DNA of 64,000 nt, from assembly GCA_949519155.1 (NCBI GenBank), contig CATIQU010000035.1, positions 248,001 through 312,000 on the forward strand. The letters are read 5' to 3'. The first letter of the stretch is position 1; every line of letters starts with the position of its first letter. Of this stretch, positions 53,989-62,368 are shown piece after piece. The position numbers were made by a program, and so were the translations under genes. Under the pieces are notes generated by a model, which did not search any database, was not told the origin of the DNA, and saw only the letters and a list, made by a program, of their open reading frames with translations. The DNA comes from Polaribacter sp. SA4-10. Its GTDB lineage: Bacteria > Bacteroidota > Bacteroidia > Flavobacteriales > Flavobacteriaceae.

Positions 53989-55191
53989 TTAAGATCTTGA
54001 TTGTTTCTCCATGAAAGATTCAATCTTATTGTTTAAGGTTACTAACTGTTCTTTTGTGATTTTTCTTAATGCATTAATGCCATCAATGGTCTCAAACAAA
54101 GAAGAAATAGCTTCTTTTTTGTTGCCACTTCTAACTGCTAAATGATTGTAAAAAGATTCATTTATAACACTTGTTGGCAGATGTAACTTTGTTCTAATAT
54201 GTTCTAAGAAATATGTTATTTTATGTGTGGCAATGTTTTTATGTTCTGATTTCTCATAATACATATTCGCAATTGTTCTGGTAAATGCAACGGTTTGATT
54301 TTTTAATGGGACTACAATAGGAATCAATCTTTGTACTCTTTTTGATTTGAAAACGATAAAGAAAATAATCCCAATGAGTCCCATATAATAGGCCCATTTT
54401 AAGTTTTTAGACCCTAGAACGTATTGCATTGGTGAGGTTATTTTACTTTTCCCATTCTTATAGTACGCATCCCATAAAAAGGGTTGATCGGCATCTATAT
54501 AGGAAAGTACATTTTCTATATAGATGTCATTTGTTGCTTTTAAAAGACTGTAATTGGTAAATAACAAAGGAGCTGTATGAAAATAAAAATTACCTTTTCC
54601 ATGCTGATGTTTGATAAAGTTGACGCCTTCTGCTACCACTTCCTTCTCTTCGTTTGTAATCATTAATTTCCCTAAAGCAGTTGATTTCAAAGTATCTAGT
54701 TTAGAGAAAACCAAATTTGTTGAGGGTCTATCAAAACTAAAAGTAGCTTCGCTAAAGGCTGGATTTAATAATGCTATTTTAAAATTTTCTTCTAATTCTG
54801 CAGTTATAATTTGTTTGGTTTCTAAACCTAGTGTGTCAATATTAGCGCCATTGGTTGCTACAAAAACAGCATTTCCTCTTGCTACAAAAGCAAGTAGGCT
54901 TTTGAATTCTGCTTTGTCAAAATTCAGAGATCCATTCAAAAAGAAATAGGCACCTGATCTTGTGGTATCTGCTAAAAACTGAAATGGTGGTTGATGAATT
55001 TCTTTAATAGTAGTTTTGGGAAACAAACTTGGTAACTGCGCTTTTAAGACATAGGTACCAAAAGGCGTTTTATGCTTTGCTGCATAACTCGGAAACCAAC
55101 TAATTGGTTTTGTCTTTGTAGGGTCTGCATACATTAACCCTCCAACAATGGTGATGAAAATAGCAATATATATTTTGAGTTTTTTATCCAA
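53989..55191 (-). CDS. DUF4350 domain-containing membrane protein
   Basis: N-terminal TM, position in MoxR-DUF58-DUF4129 cluster; NGKSKITSPMQYVLGSKNLKWAYYMGLIGIIFFIVF. Confidence 0.8.
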   Translation of the reverse strand: MDKKLKIYIAIFITIVGGLMYADPTKTKPISWFPSYAAKHKTPFGTYVLKAQLPSLFPKTTIKEIHQPPFQFLADTTRSGAYFFLNGSLNFDKAEFKSLLAFVARGNAVFVATNGANIDTLGLETKQIITAELEENFKIALLNPAFSEATFSFDRPSTNLVFSKLDTLKSTALGKLMITNEEKEVVAEGVNFIKHQHGKGNFYFHTAPLLFTNYSLLKATNDIYIENVLSYIDADQPFLWDAYYKNGKSKITSPMQYVLGSKNLKWAYYMGLIGIIFFIVFKSKRVQRLIPIVVPLKNQTVAFTRTIANMYYEKSEHKNIATHKITYFLEHIRTKLHLPTSVINESFYNHLAVRSGNKKEAISSLFETIDGINALRKITKEQLVTLNNKIESFMEKQSRS

Positions 55192-55918
55192 GAATTTTTT
55201 TTGTCAATGTGTTAAATAAGATTTCTGCTTTTAAAAATTCACCTTTATTAATCTCAAAATTTCCATACCAAACAAAATCATACAATCGTGTGATTTCTGT
55301 AAAGTATGGAGCAATTTTGAGGTGTCCTACTTCTCGTATAAAATCTTCATTTGTTTTCTCTTGCTGCCAAACAATCAATTCTTTGTCTGTTAACTTTTGC
55401 AAAATCAATAAATAATAAAAACGAACTGCCAGTCTGTAATCCTTTTCTTGAATCGCTTGCGCTATCAGTTCACTTAACTGTTGATTATTTATTAACTCTT
55501 CATCCTTGGTCAGTTGAATTGATGGAACTGTTTCGATAGCATCGGTTGCTTTTTTGGTGTTTAGTTTCAAGAAAAACTTGAGCATAAAAAAGAGTAAAAG
55601 ACCTAAAACAATCCATGGAATTGCTTTCACTATTGCTGCTAAAATTCCTACTGCAGGACCAATATCATCAAATATCCATGAAAGTATTCTTTTTACCACT
55701 CTGCCCAACCATGCCAATGCTTTTTGAAATACATTGTCTTCTCGTAGCTTTTCGTTGTAATCAAAATCGTCTTGACTTTTATATACATCCAACGCTTTTT
55801 GATCAAACAATTTTTGTCCGACATTCGAGGAATCAATCTTAATATCTGTAATTTTTTCCTGTGAAAAAACACTGATTGAAAACAATAAAAATGATATATA
55901 AATGAGAGTTTTTTTCAC
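55184..55918 (-). CDS. DUF4129 domain-containing protein
   Basis: Signal peptide, TM, cytosolic DYRLAVRFYYLLILQKLTDKELIVWQQEKTNEDF. Confidence 0.82.
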   Translation of the reverse strand: MKKTLIYISFLLFSISVFSQEKITDIKIDSSNVGQKLFDQKALDVYKSQDDFDYNEKLREDNVFQKALAWLGRVVKRILSWIFDDIGPAVGILAAIVKAIPWIVLGLLLFFMLKFFLKLNTKKATDAIETVPSIQLTKDEELINNQQLSELIAQAIQEKDYRLAVRFYYLLILQKLTDKELIVWQQEKTNEDFIREVGHLKIAPYFTEITRLYDFVWYGNFEINKGEFLKAEILFNTLTKKILG

Positions 55919-55921
55919 TGG

Positions 55922-56761
55922 TTATCTTCCTAAATCATCTATTTGATCGATTGTACCTGAGGCATTTTTTTGTTCGTTGATATCAAAATAAATGAATGCA
56001 ATTGAGACAGCAAAAACAGCACCAAAAAGTTGTTGTGCAATTGAAGAGATAAAAGCGAATAGTAAGAAAACTGGATTTGAAAACAACCCTGATATTTGTG
56101 TAACATCATTACTCTGCATAACAGAAAAAGCTTCGATCATTGTATAAATTACCGTTGGCAACGAAAAAACAAACCCCAAAACGGCTAATAAAAGTCCCAC
56201 AACAAATAAAATTCCGAGGCTTTCCCAAAAATGACCTTTCACAAATGAAAAACAAGCACCGATCGAATCCATCGAAGTTTTGTTTTCAAAAATATAGATA
56301 CATCCAACAAAAGAGAGGACAGTACCTGTATAAAATGCAGGAAAAAAACAGAGTACAGCACTCACAATAATAAGTATCCAAGAAACAAACCCCATCCCTA
56401 AAAATGGAAGCATGTTTGCTGTTTTGTAGGCGTTTATTTCTGAAATATCTACAGCTCCATTGTTTTCTATATAGCTTTTAATATAAGACAGTGCAGAAAG
56501 TGTGATTAAATAATAAATTACACATAATAATAAATAATTGAATAAATTTAAAACGATCGGAGCAATATTAAATGAAGGATTCATTACAAATGTGTTTGCA
56601 TAGGCACTAATTCCAAAAGAAAGTAAAATGGGAATAATGGCTACTTTAAAAATAAATGTAAAGAAGGGTTTCCACTCGATGCGTATAAATTTAAACGTAT
56701 CTGTAATAATAGCGCCTAAATCTCTTTCTCTCTTAAATTCCACATAACTATGTTCTTCCAT
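55922..56761 (-). CDS. multipass membrane protein of the MoxR/DUF58 cluster
   Basis: 279 aa with several hydrophobic segments; between DUF4129 and SpoIIM genes. Confidence 0.75.
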   Translation of the reverse strand: MEEHSYVEFKRERDLGAIITDTFKFIRIEWKPFFTFIFKVAIIPILLSFGISAYANTFVMNPSFNIAPIVLNLFNYLLLCVIYYLITLSALSYIKSYIENNGAVDISEINAYKTANMLPFLGMGFVSWILIIVSAVLCFFPAFYTGTVLSFVGCIYIFENKTSMDSIGACFSFVKGHFWESLGILFVVGLLLAVLGFVFSLPTVIYTMIEAFSVMQSNDVTQISGLFSNPVFLLFAFISSIAQQLFGAVFAVSIAFIYFDINEQKNASGTIDQIDDLGR

Positions 56762-57719
56762 CTTTTTCTATTTTATTGTTCAATTTAATTGGGTATACAA
56801 TGTAATAATATATAATTATAAATAATGAGGTTGCTATAATAAAGATTGCCAACCAATCTGGCATTTCTGTGTGTCGGGTAACAAATCCTTCTAAAAAACC
56901 AGCAACTACAAAAAATGGTAGGGTGCTGACCATAATTTTTAAACCTGATTTTGCACTTCTTTTAAAAGATTCGGAACGACTGTATGTTTTCGGGAACAGC
57001 AATCCGTTTCCTAAAACCAGACCAGCACAACCGGCAATTATAATAACAGAAATCTCGATGGTTCCATGAATCCAAATGGTTCTAGAAGATTCCCAAAGTA
57101 AGTCTTGATCATAGAAAAAATATAAAAAAGAGCCCAGCATAATGCCGTTTTGCATCATAATATAGAGAGTTCCAACAGAAAATAGCATTCCAAAAATAAA
57201 GGCATACATGGCTACTCGAATATTGTTGATGGTAATTCCTAAAAACATTTCTATTTCATTGGCGTCTTTATAAACTGCCATCGAATCGCCTTTTCCAATA
57301 TTTTCTAATGTCATGTTTACATAGCCATCTCCTAAAATGAGGCGCACAAAATCGATATCATTCGCAGCAGAAAAAGCGCCTATCAATGTGAAAAAAGCAA
57401 AAACTAAGAATGCAATTCCTAATTGTTTATGATGTTGATAAAATTCAATTGGAAATCCTATTTTAAAGAAATGAACAATGCTGTTTTTTCCTTCTTTCTT
57501 TGTATTGTAAATTTTTAAATGTGCTGTTGCTGCAACTGTATTTAAATAGCTCGTGGTACTGCTTCTTGGGTAAAATGTTTTGGAAAAACTTAAGTCGTCG
57601 GTAATTTCAATGTATAAATCGGAGAGTTTGTCTGGAGAAACCTGGGTTTTCTTAGATAAGACATCTTCAAAAAGCTGCCATTTCTCTTTATTTTTTCGAA
57701 CAAAAGCGGCCTCTCTCAT
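56748..57719 (-). CDS. stage II sporulation protein M-like (SpoIIM/DUF95) membrane protein
   Basis: MREAAFVRKNKEKWQLFEDVL; IEISVIIIAGCAGLVLGNGLLFP. Confidence 0.85.
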   Translation of the reverse strand: MREAAFVRKNKEKWQLFEDVLSKKTQVSPDKLSDLYIEITDDLSFSKTFYPRSSTTSYLNTVAATAHLKIYNTKKEGKNSIVHFFKIGFPIEFYQHHKQLGIAFLVFAFFTLIGAFSAANDIDFVRLILGDGYVNMTLENIGKGDSMAVYKDANEIEMFLGITINNIRVAMYAFIFGMLFSVGTLYIMMQNGIMLGSFLYFFYDQDLLWESSRTIWIHGTIEISVIIIAGCAGLVLGNGLLFPKTYSRSESFKRSAKSGLKIMVSTLPFFVVAGFLEGFVTRHTEMPDWLAIFIIATSLFIIIYYYIVYPIKLNNKIEKDGRT

Positions 57720-57830
57720 ATGCTGAGAAATATTTTATCGTTAAAAAGTAAAAACTGAAATTCAGAAATCATAGAAACTTATTATCTTAGCACTTCTTTA
57801 AAAAAGTTGAGATAACAAATAAAAGGAAAA

Positions 57831-58550
57831 ATGGATAACTTTCAAATAGAAACTGCGCAGAATATCACCATACATCAAAATGTTGCACATATTACTACAC
57901 GCATTGGGTCCTTTTTCTTAGACGTACTCATTATCATTTCTTATGCGGTCTTATTGGTGTTCTTAACATCTTCTTGGTTAGACCTTAGATTTGGGATGCA
58001 ACAATGGGCCATATCGCTCATTCTTAGCTTGCCGATCCTCTTTTATAGTTTGATTTTTGAAACCTTATGGAACGGACAGACTCCTGGTAAAAGAATCAAT
58101 AAAACAAGAGTGGTAAAATTAGACGGTTCAAAACCAACCCTAGGTAGTTATTTGCTCAGATGGTTGATGCGCATTATTGATATTCAAATGGCAACAGGTT
58201 CCGTAGCTGTTTTAACCATTTTATTGAATGGAAAAGGACAACGCTTGGGAGACATTGCTGCTGGAACCACCATTATTAGTGAAAAGAAAAGAGTGACTTT
58301 ACAGGAGGTTCTTTTGGCAGATGCCCCAGAGGAGTATACGCCTACTTTTCCGCAGGTAACGCTACTATCGGATAGCGACGCACAAACTATAAAAAAATTA
58401 TACAACAGTGCGCTAAAAAAAAGAAAGCATGCCATTATTTTAAAACTCCATGAACGTGTTGTGGAAATTACAGGGGTTAAAACAGATCTAAAACCAGTAG
58501 ATTTTCTAAAAATAGTACTCACCGATTACGATTACTACACGCAACAATAA
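57831..58550 (+). CDS. RDD-family membrane protein
   Basis: RIGSFFLDVLIIISYAVLL, GQTPGKRINKTRVV, RLGDIAAGTTII. Confidence 0.9.
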   Translation: MDNFQIETAQNITIHQNVAHITTRIGSFFLDVLIIISYAVLLVFLTSSWLDLRFGMQQWAISLILSLPILFYSLIFETLWNGQTPGKRINKTRVVKLDGSKPTLGSYLLRWLMRIIDIQMATGSVAVLTILLNGKGQRLGDIAAGTTIISEKKRVTLQEVLLADAPEEYTPTFPQVTLLSDSDAQTIKKLYNSALKKRKHAIILKLHERVVEITGVKTDLKPVDFLKIVLTDYDYYTQQ

Positions 58551-58553
58551 CGA

Positions 58554-58583
58554 AAAAAAAAACGGATTGCGACCAATAAATCC
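58554..58583 (-). terminator. weak terminator on minus strand beyond REP cassette
   Basis: Minus strand GGATT-tattggtcgc-AATCC-GTTTTTTTTTT. Confidence 0.4.
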
Positions 58584-58621
58584 TAGCTAAGCAGAGTTTC
58601 CTGCAGCCCCAATATTGTTTC

Positions 58622-58651
58622 CCCCGCTGCCGCACGATTGTATCGTGTGGT
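58622..58651 (+). repeat. REP-like palindrome copy 1
   Basis: GCTGCCGCACGATTGTATCGTGTGG; CCGCACGAT/ATCGTGTGG hairpin. Confidence 0.85.
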
Positions 58652-58654
58652 TTT

Positions 58655-58822
58655 ACATTTGGTCTAACGCTCTAAATATTGTAATAGTATCTAACAATCC
58701 ATTTTCTCCTACATAATCTATTGCACTACTATACATGTAGTTTTCTGCTTTAAAAACGAGTCCTGCTTCTACTGAGTTTTGATGTATATAATTTATTTTT
58801 TCTTGAATAACTTTAGTACTCC
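58655..58822 (-). pseudogene. duplicated 3' fragment of the adjacent RAYT gene
   Basis: 168 nt aligning gaplessly to 58927-59094 with 9 differences counted by eye. Confidence 0.9.
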
Positions 58823-58853
58823 GCTACCGCACGATTGTATCGTGTGGTTTTAC
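58821..58853 (+). repeat. REP-like palindrome copy 2
   Basis: CCGCTACCGCACGATTGTATCGTGTGGTTTTAC. Confidence 0.85.
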
Positions 58854-58888
58854 CTTTGGTCTAACGCTCTAAATATTGTAATAGTATC
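58852..58888 (-). pseudogene. second, shorter 3' fragment of RAYT gene
   Basis: 37 nt ACCTTTGGTCTAACGCTCTAAATATTGTAATAGTATC matching the start of 58655.. and 58927... Confidence 0.85.
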
Positions 58889-58895
58889 CTAAACC

Positions 58896-58928
58896 CGGCT
58901 GCCGCAAGATTGTATCGTGTGGTTTTAC
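58896..58928 (+). repeat. REP-like palindrome copy 3 (overlaps RAYT stop codon)
   Basis: CGGCTGCCGCAAGATTGTATCGTGTGGTTTTAC; RAYT TAA stop lies at 58925-58927. Confidence 0.85.
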
Positions 58929-59494
58929 CTTTGACCTAACGCTCTAAAAACTGTAATATTATCTAACAATCCATTTTCTCCTGCATAATCTATTGCACTA
59001 CTATACATGTAGTTTTCTGCTTTAAAAACGAGTCCTGCTTCTACTGGATTTTGATGTATATAATTTATTTTTTCTTGAATAACTTTAGTACTCCAAAACT
59101 CTATTGGTTTATTATCATGCCTCCAAAATTGATATTCTTTTACATTGGAAGAATTTTTTGCAGCTTTTTTAAATTGATCTAATAAAAATTCTCTCCTGCT
59201 TTCTCTATTATTTTCTTTAATAGTTTTCACCAAAGTCTTACTGGTAAAACGTTTGAAATCGCCTAATACTAATTGAGGTTTACCATCATCTACGATTCTA
59301 AAAATTAAATGCACATGATTTGTCATAATACACCAAGTAACTATTTCCATGCCTTTTTTATTTTGACAAAAAGTAAAGCTCTCTAATAAGATCTCTTTGT
59401 ACTCATTTCTTGTAAAGACATCTAACCATTCTACTACTGCAAAACTTACAAAATAGATGCCTTCTTGATTATGAAACTTATAATTACGCCTCAC
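58925..59494 (-). CDS. REP-associated tyrosine transposase (RAYT, IS200-like Y1 family)
   Basis: MRRNYKFHNQEGIYFVSFAVVEWLDVFTR; TWCIMTNHVHLIFR (HUH motif); FKRFTSK. Confidence 0.92.
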   Translation of the reverse strand: MRRNYKFHNQEGIYFVSFAVVEWLDVFTRNEYKEILLESFTFCQNKKGMEIVTWCIMTNHVHLIFRIVDDGKPQLVLGDFKRFTSKTLVKTIKENNRESRREFLLDQFKKAAKNSSNVKEYQFWRHDNKPIEFWSTKVIQEKINYIHQNPVEAGLVFKAENYMYSSAIDYAGENGLLDNITVFRALGQR

Positions 59495-59548
59495 AGTTTT
59501 TAAAACTAAATTATGAAAATTTAATGAAATAGTGCGGGTTTTTACTTT

Positions 59549-59653
59549 TTACCACACGATACAATCGTGCGGCAGCGGGGTATTGGTTTGCGCAGCACAT
59601 AAAAAACCCGTTAAAAAAAATATTCCTATTAAAATAGCTGTATGTAATTTCAT
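59549..59653 (-). pseudogene. small secreted-peptide ORF truncated by REP cassette
   Basis: MKLHTAILIGIFFLTGFLCAAQTNTPLPHDCIVW*: signal peptide, then translation enters the REP sequence. Confidence 0.6.
59551..59580 (-). repeat. REP-like palindrome copy 4 (inverted)
   Basis: ACCACACGATACAATCGTGCGGCAGCGGGG. Confidence 0.85.
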
Positions 59654-59667
59654 GCCTTTTTTCTTTA

Positions 59668-60042
59668 TTATTGATTTTCAAATTTTTTCATTTCCCATTT
59701 CATAAATAGTTCACTCGCTTTCGCATTTAATGCTCCTTTTTCAGCAGTCCATTTTTTACCTAAAGCTGAATTGTAAAATGTGAGTATCCGTTGCATTTCA
59801 GAAAAAGAAAATGAGGTCGTATAAACCGCTGCAATTTTTTTGAGAATTGTTTCTTTCTCAATAATTGATTTTTGAGATAACTTTTTTTTTTGGTCATCAG
59901 GTGTTATCTCACCAATAGACTTGGTAACTTGATCAATTTGAATCCCATAGAAAATATTGGCCAATTCATACGCTGGTTTTTGCGCTTGTGTTGAAAAGCT
60001 GGTTACCATAAAAATCCCGAAGAATAAGAGTGCTTTTTTCAT
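59668..60042 (-). CDS. hypothetical exported protein (DUF2059-like)
   Basis: Signal peptide MKKALLFFGIFMVTSFSTQAQ; TFYNSALGKKWTAE. Confidence 0.65.
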   Translation of the reverse strand: MKKALLFFGIFMVTSFSTQAQKPAYELANIFYGIQIDQVTKSIGEITPDDQKKKLSQKSIIEKETILKKIAAVYTTSFSFSEMQRILTFYNSALGKKWTAEKGALNAKASELFMKWEMKKFENQ

Positions 60043-60290
60043 TTTTTAAAAGTTTTAATTATTTAAACATTACTATTTTTGTCTGTCAAAAAAAACGTCG
60101 GTAAAAACAGCCCGATTTTTATAAAATAAAGAGGCCTTTTTTACTTTAAAAATTAAAATAAACGATTAAAGTTGTAGCTGTTTTTCTTTTACCGGACTAA
60201 AATATAAAAACAAATTAAATAAATCTATATTAATAAAAAATATTTATAATAAAAATAAAACACTGTAATACAATACTTTATATACATAGT

Positions 60291-60436
60291 ATGACAAAAA
60301 AAAAGAATTCAGTTACAAAAATTTAAGTAAAGGGTTTTTAAAAGATATTTTTGGAAAGCCTCCTGTAGTAATTATAGAAAAAAGGAGTCTAAATAAGAAG
60401 AAAGATGATGCAAAAACACTGCCGCTATATTCATAA
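60291..60436 (+). pseudogene. small frameshifted ORF candidate
   Basis: One extra A in the A9 run gives MTKKKEFSYKNLSKGFLKDIFGKPPVVIIEKRSLNKKKDDAKTLPLYS*. Confidence 0.35.
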
Positions 60437-60455
60437 AGTAAAGGGGAAAAAGGAC

Positions 60456-60488
60456 ATAAAAAAACTACCCGAATTGCTTCGCGTAGTT
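60456..60488 (-). terminator. terminator downstream of 60563..60790 gene
   Basis: Minus strand AACTACGCGAA-gcaa-TTCGGGTAGTT-TTTTT. Confidence 0.65.
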
Positions 60489-60562
60489 AAATATTAATAT
60501 ATATAAGGATCATTTTGGAATCCATTTCAGAAAAGAAATGACAGTAGATCTAAGAAGGCAAT

Positions 60563-60790
60563 TTACTCCTCGTATTGTCCAATTTCTTTATCATAAAATA
60601 GGCCCGCTTTATCCATTAAATCGGCTAATTCGGTGGCAATATCTTCTTCATTTTCACCCGTCAAATCTTCAAACCATTCAATTTGATCATCTTTTAAATT
60701 AATTAGAAAACGAGGATATTCTGTATGAAGAATAAAAATATCTTCTGGGTATTTACTATTATCTGCTAATAAAAATTTCGGAATTTCCAT
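60563..60790 (-). CDS. hypothetical small acidic protein
   Basis: 75-aa ORF MEIPKFLLADNSKYPEDIFILHTEYPRFLINLKDDQIEWFEDLTGENEEDIATELADLMDKAGLFYDKEIGQYEE with a terminator downstream. Confidence 0.7.
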   Translation of the reverse strand: MEIPKFLLADNSKYPEDIFILHTEYPRFLINLKDDQIEWFEDLTGENEEDIATELADLMDKAGLFYDKEIGQYEE

Positions 60791-60868
60791 AATTTGTTTT
60801 TGAGGCCAGCTTGAACATCGTAGAAACTGGAGTTATATAAATATTGATTTAATACTACAAATGTAGCG

Positions 60869-62275
60869 TTAATTATTTTGCGTTCTAATTAGTTTTAACG
60901 TTAAATAATTAAAACGCAGGTACAACAAAACCGCGGCAGTAGACAAGCCTGCCAACAAGCCTAACCAAATACCAAAACTGCCATACATTTCTTCTTTTCC
61001 AAAAAAGTAGCTGACAGGAAACCCAATTATCCAATAAGAAATAAAAGTAATTATAGTGGGTATTTTTACATCTTGCAATCCACGCAAAGCACCTAAAAAA
61101 ACCACTTGTATCGTATCCGAAATTTGAAAAATAGCAGCAGCAAACAATAGTTGGGAAGCAATGGCCACCACTTCTAAATTATCAGCATAATTGGTAACAT
61201 CATTAAAATCTACATAAATTTTAGGCAAACTTTTATGGAACAAAAAGAAAATAGCTCCAAAGAAAATCGCCAATAGAATTCCTAATAAAAAAATAGAAAA
61301 AGCAATTCTTCTGAGTTCTTTAAAATTTTGCAGTCCTTTCTGGTTTCCAACACGTACCATCGAAGCAACACTTAAACCCATGGCGACCATAAAAGTCATG
61401 GAAGATAGGTTCAATGCAATCTGATTTGCCGCTTGGGCATTTTTTCCCAACAAACCACTCAACCAAATTGCGGAGGTAAAAATAGCCACTTCAAAAAACA
61501 TTTGCATTGCACTAGGCGCCCCTAAATTGATTAATTTTCGGAGCATTAACTTTTCCAGTACAAAAAACTTAATATTCGTAACCAACGCGCTAGAACGTTC
61601 TTTATTTGCCAAGAGCCACCAGAGGTAAGCAAGCATTATAAAACGTGAAATTACTGTACCATAAGCAGCACCTACAATCTCTAATTCTGGAAATCCAAAT
61701 TTTCCAAAAATTAATAAGTAGTTTAAAACGATATTGACAATATTGGCAATTAAGGTTGCATACATTGGGTATTTGGTCATCGACATTCCATCACTAAATT
61801 GCTTTAATGCTTGAAAAACGACCAAAGGAATTAAAGAAAAAGCCACCAAATCTAAATACGGGATCGCCAATTCGACTACCTCTTGTGGTTGCTTCATCAA
61901 ATACATCAAAGGTTTTGCAAAAAAGACACCTAAAAACAAAAAAATTCCTAAGACAGTACATAAAAAGAGACCATGTTTAAATGTCGATTTTGCTTGGTCA
62001 AAATTATTGGCACTATCCGCTTCCGCAATTAAAGGAGTAATGACTGTAGAAAAACCAATTCCTATAGACATGGCAATGAACATAAAACTATTCCCTAAAG
62101 AAACTGCGGCCAATTCTGCAGTTCCAATTTGCCCTACCATAATATTATCGACAAAACTGACAAAAGTATGCCCTAACATACCGAGCATTACTGGAGCAGC
62201 GAGCTTCCAATTGTATTTAAATTCTGAAGTATATTGGGAAATGTTCACGTTTGATTGCTGATTTTCTGACGGCAA
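60869..62275 (-). CDS. MATE-family efflux transporter
   Basis: 468 aa, 12-TM pattern; LAAPVMLGMLGHTFVSFVDNIMVGQIGTAELAAVSLGNS. Confidence 0.92.
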   Translation of the reverse strand: MPSENQQSNVNISQYTSEFKYNWKLAAPVMLGMLGHTFVSFVDNIMVGQIGTAELAAVSLGNSFMFIAMSIGIGFSTVITPLIAEADSANNFDQAKSTFKHGLFLCTVLGIFLFLGVFFAKPLMYLMKQPQEVVELAIPYLDLVAFSLIPLVVFQALKQFSDGMSMTKYPMYATLIANIVNIVLNYLLIFGKFGFPELEIVGAAYGTVISRFIMLAYLWWLLANKERSSALVTNIKFFVLEKLMLRKLINLGAPSAMQMFFEVAIFTSAIWLSGLLGKNAQAANQIALNLSSMTFMVAMGLSVASMVRVGNQKGLQNFKELRRIAFSIFLLGILLAIFFGAIFFLFHKSLPKIYVDFNDVTNYADNLEVVAIASQLLFAAAIFQISDTIQVVFLGALRGLQDVKIPTIITFISYWIIGFPVSYFFGKEEMYGSFGIWLGLLAGLSTAAVLLYLRFNYLTLKLIRTQNN

Positions 62276-62339
62276 AGGTATTTATAATAACTGAGGAATA
62301 TTAACAAAAAAGTAACAGTTTAAATTCGACAAAAAAATG

Positions 62340-62347
62340 TATTTTTG
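62340..62347 (+). promoter_or_regulatory. -7 box of tpx promoter
   Basis: TATTTTTG (TAnnTTTG) 21 nt upstream of the tpx ATG. Confidence 0.45.
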
Positions 62348-62368
62348 ATGTTATAAAAATTCAATAAA

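Larger units (their letters stand above)
58622..59580 (-). mobile_element. REP/RAYT cassette with perfect 30-bp inverted ends
   Basis: 58622-58651 CCCCGCTGCCGCACGATTGTATCGTGTGGT equals the reverse complement of 59551-59580; encloses a Y1 transposase. Confidence 0.75.

Noticed and set aside
56748-57719. SpoIIM-like gene as evidence of sporulation
   Set aside because: The domain is widespread in non-sporulating bacteria and sits in a MoxR/DUF58 cluster.
58622-59580. Repeats around RAYT as a CRISPR array
   Set aside because: Repeat spacing is irregular, the spacers are transposase fragments, one copy is inverted, and no cas genes are present.
60043-60562. 520-nt gap checked for tRNA or other ncRNA
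   Set aside because: No cloverleaf-like sequence seen; only a frameshifted small ORF candidate and a terminator.
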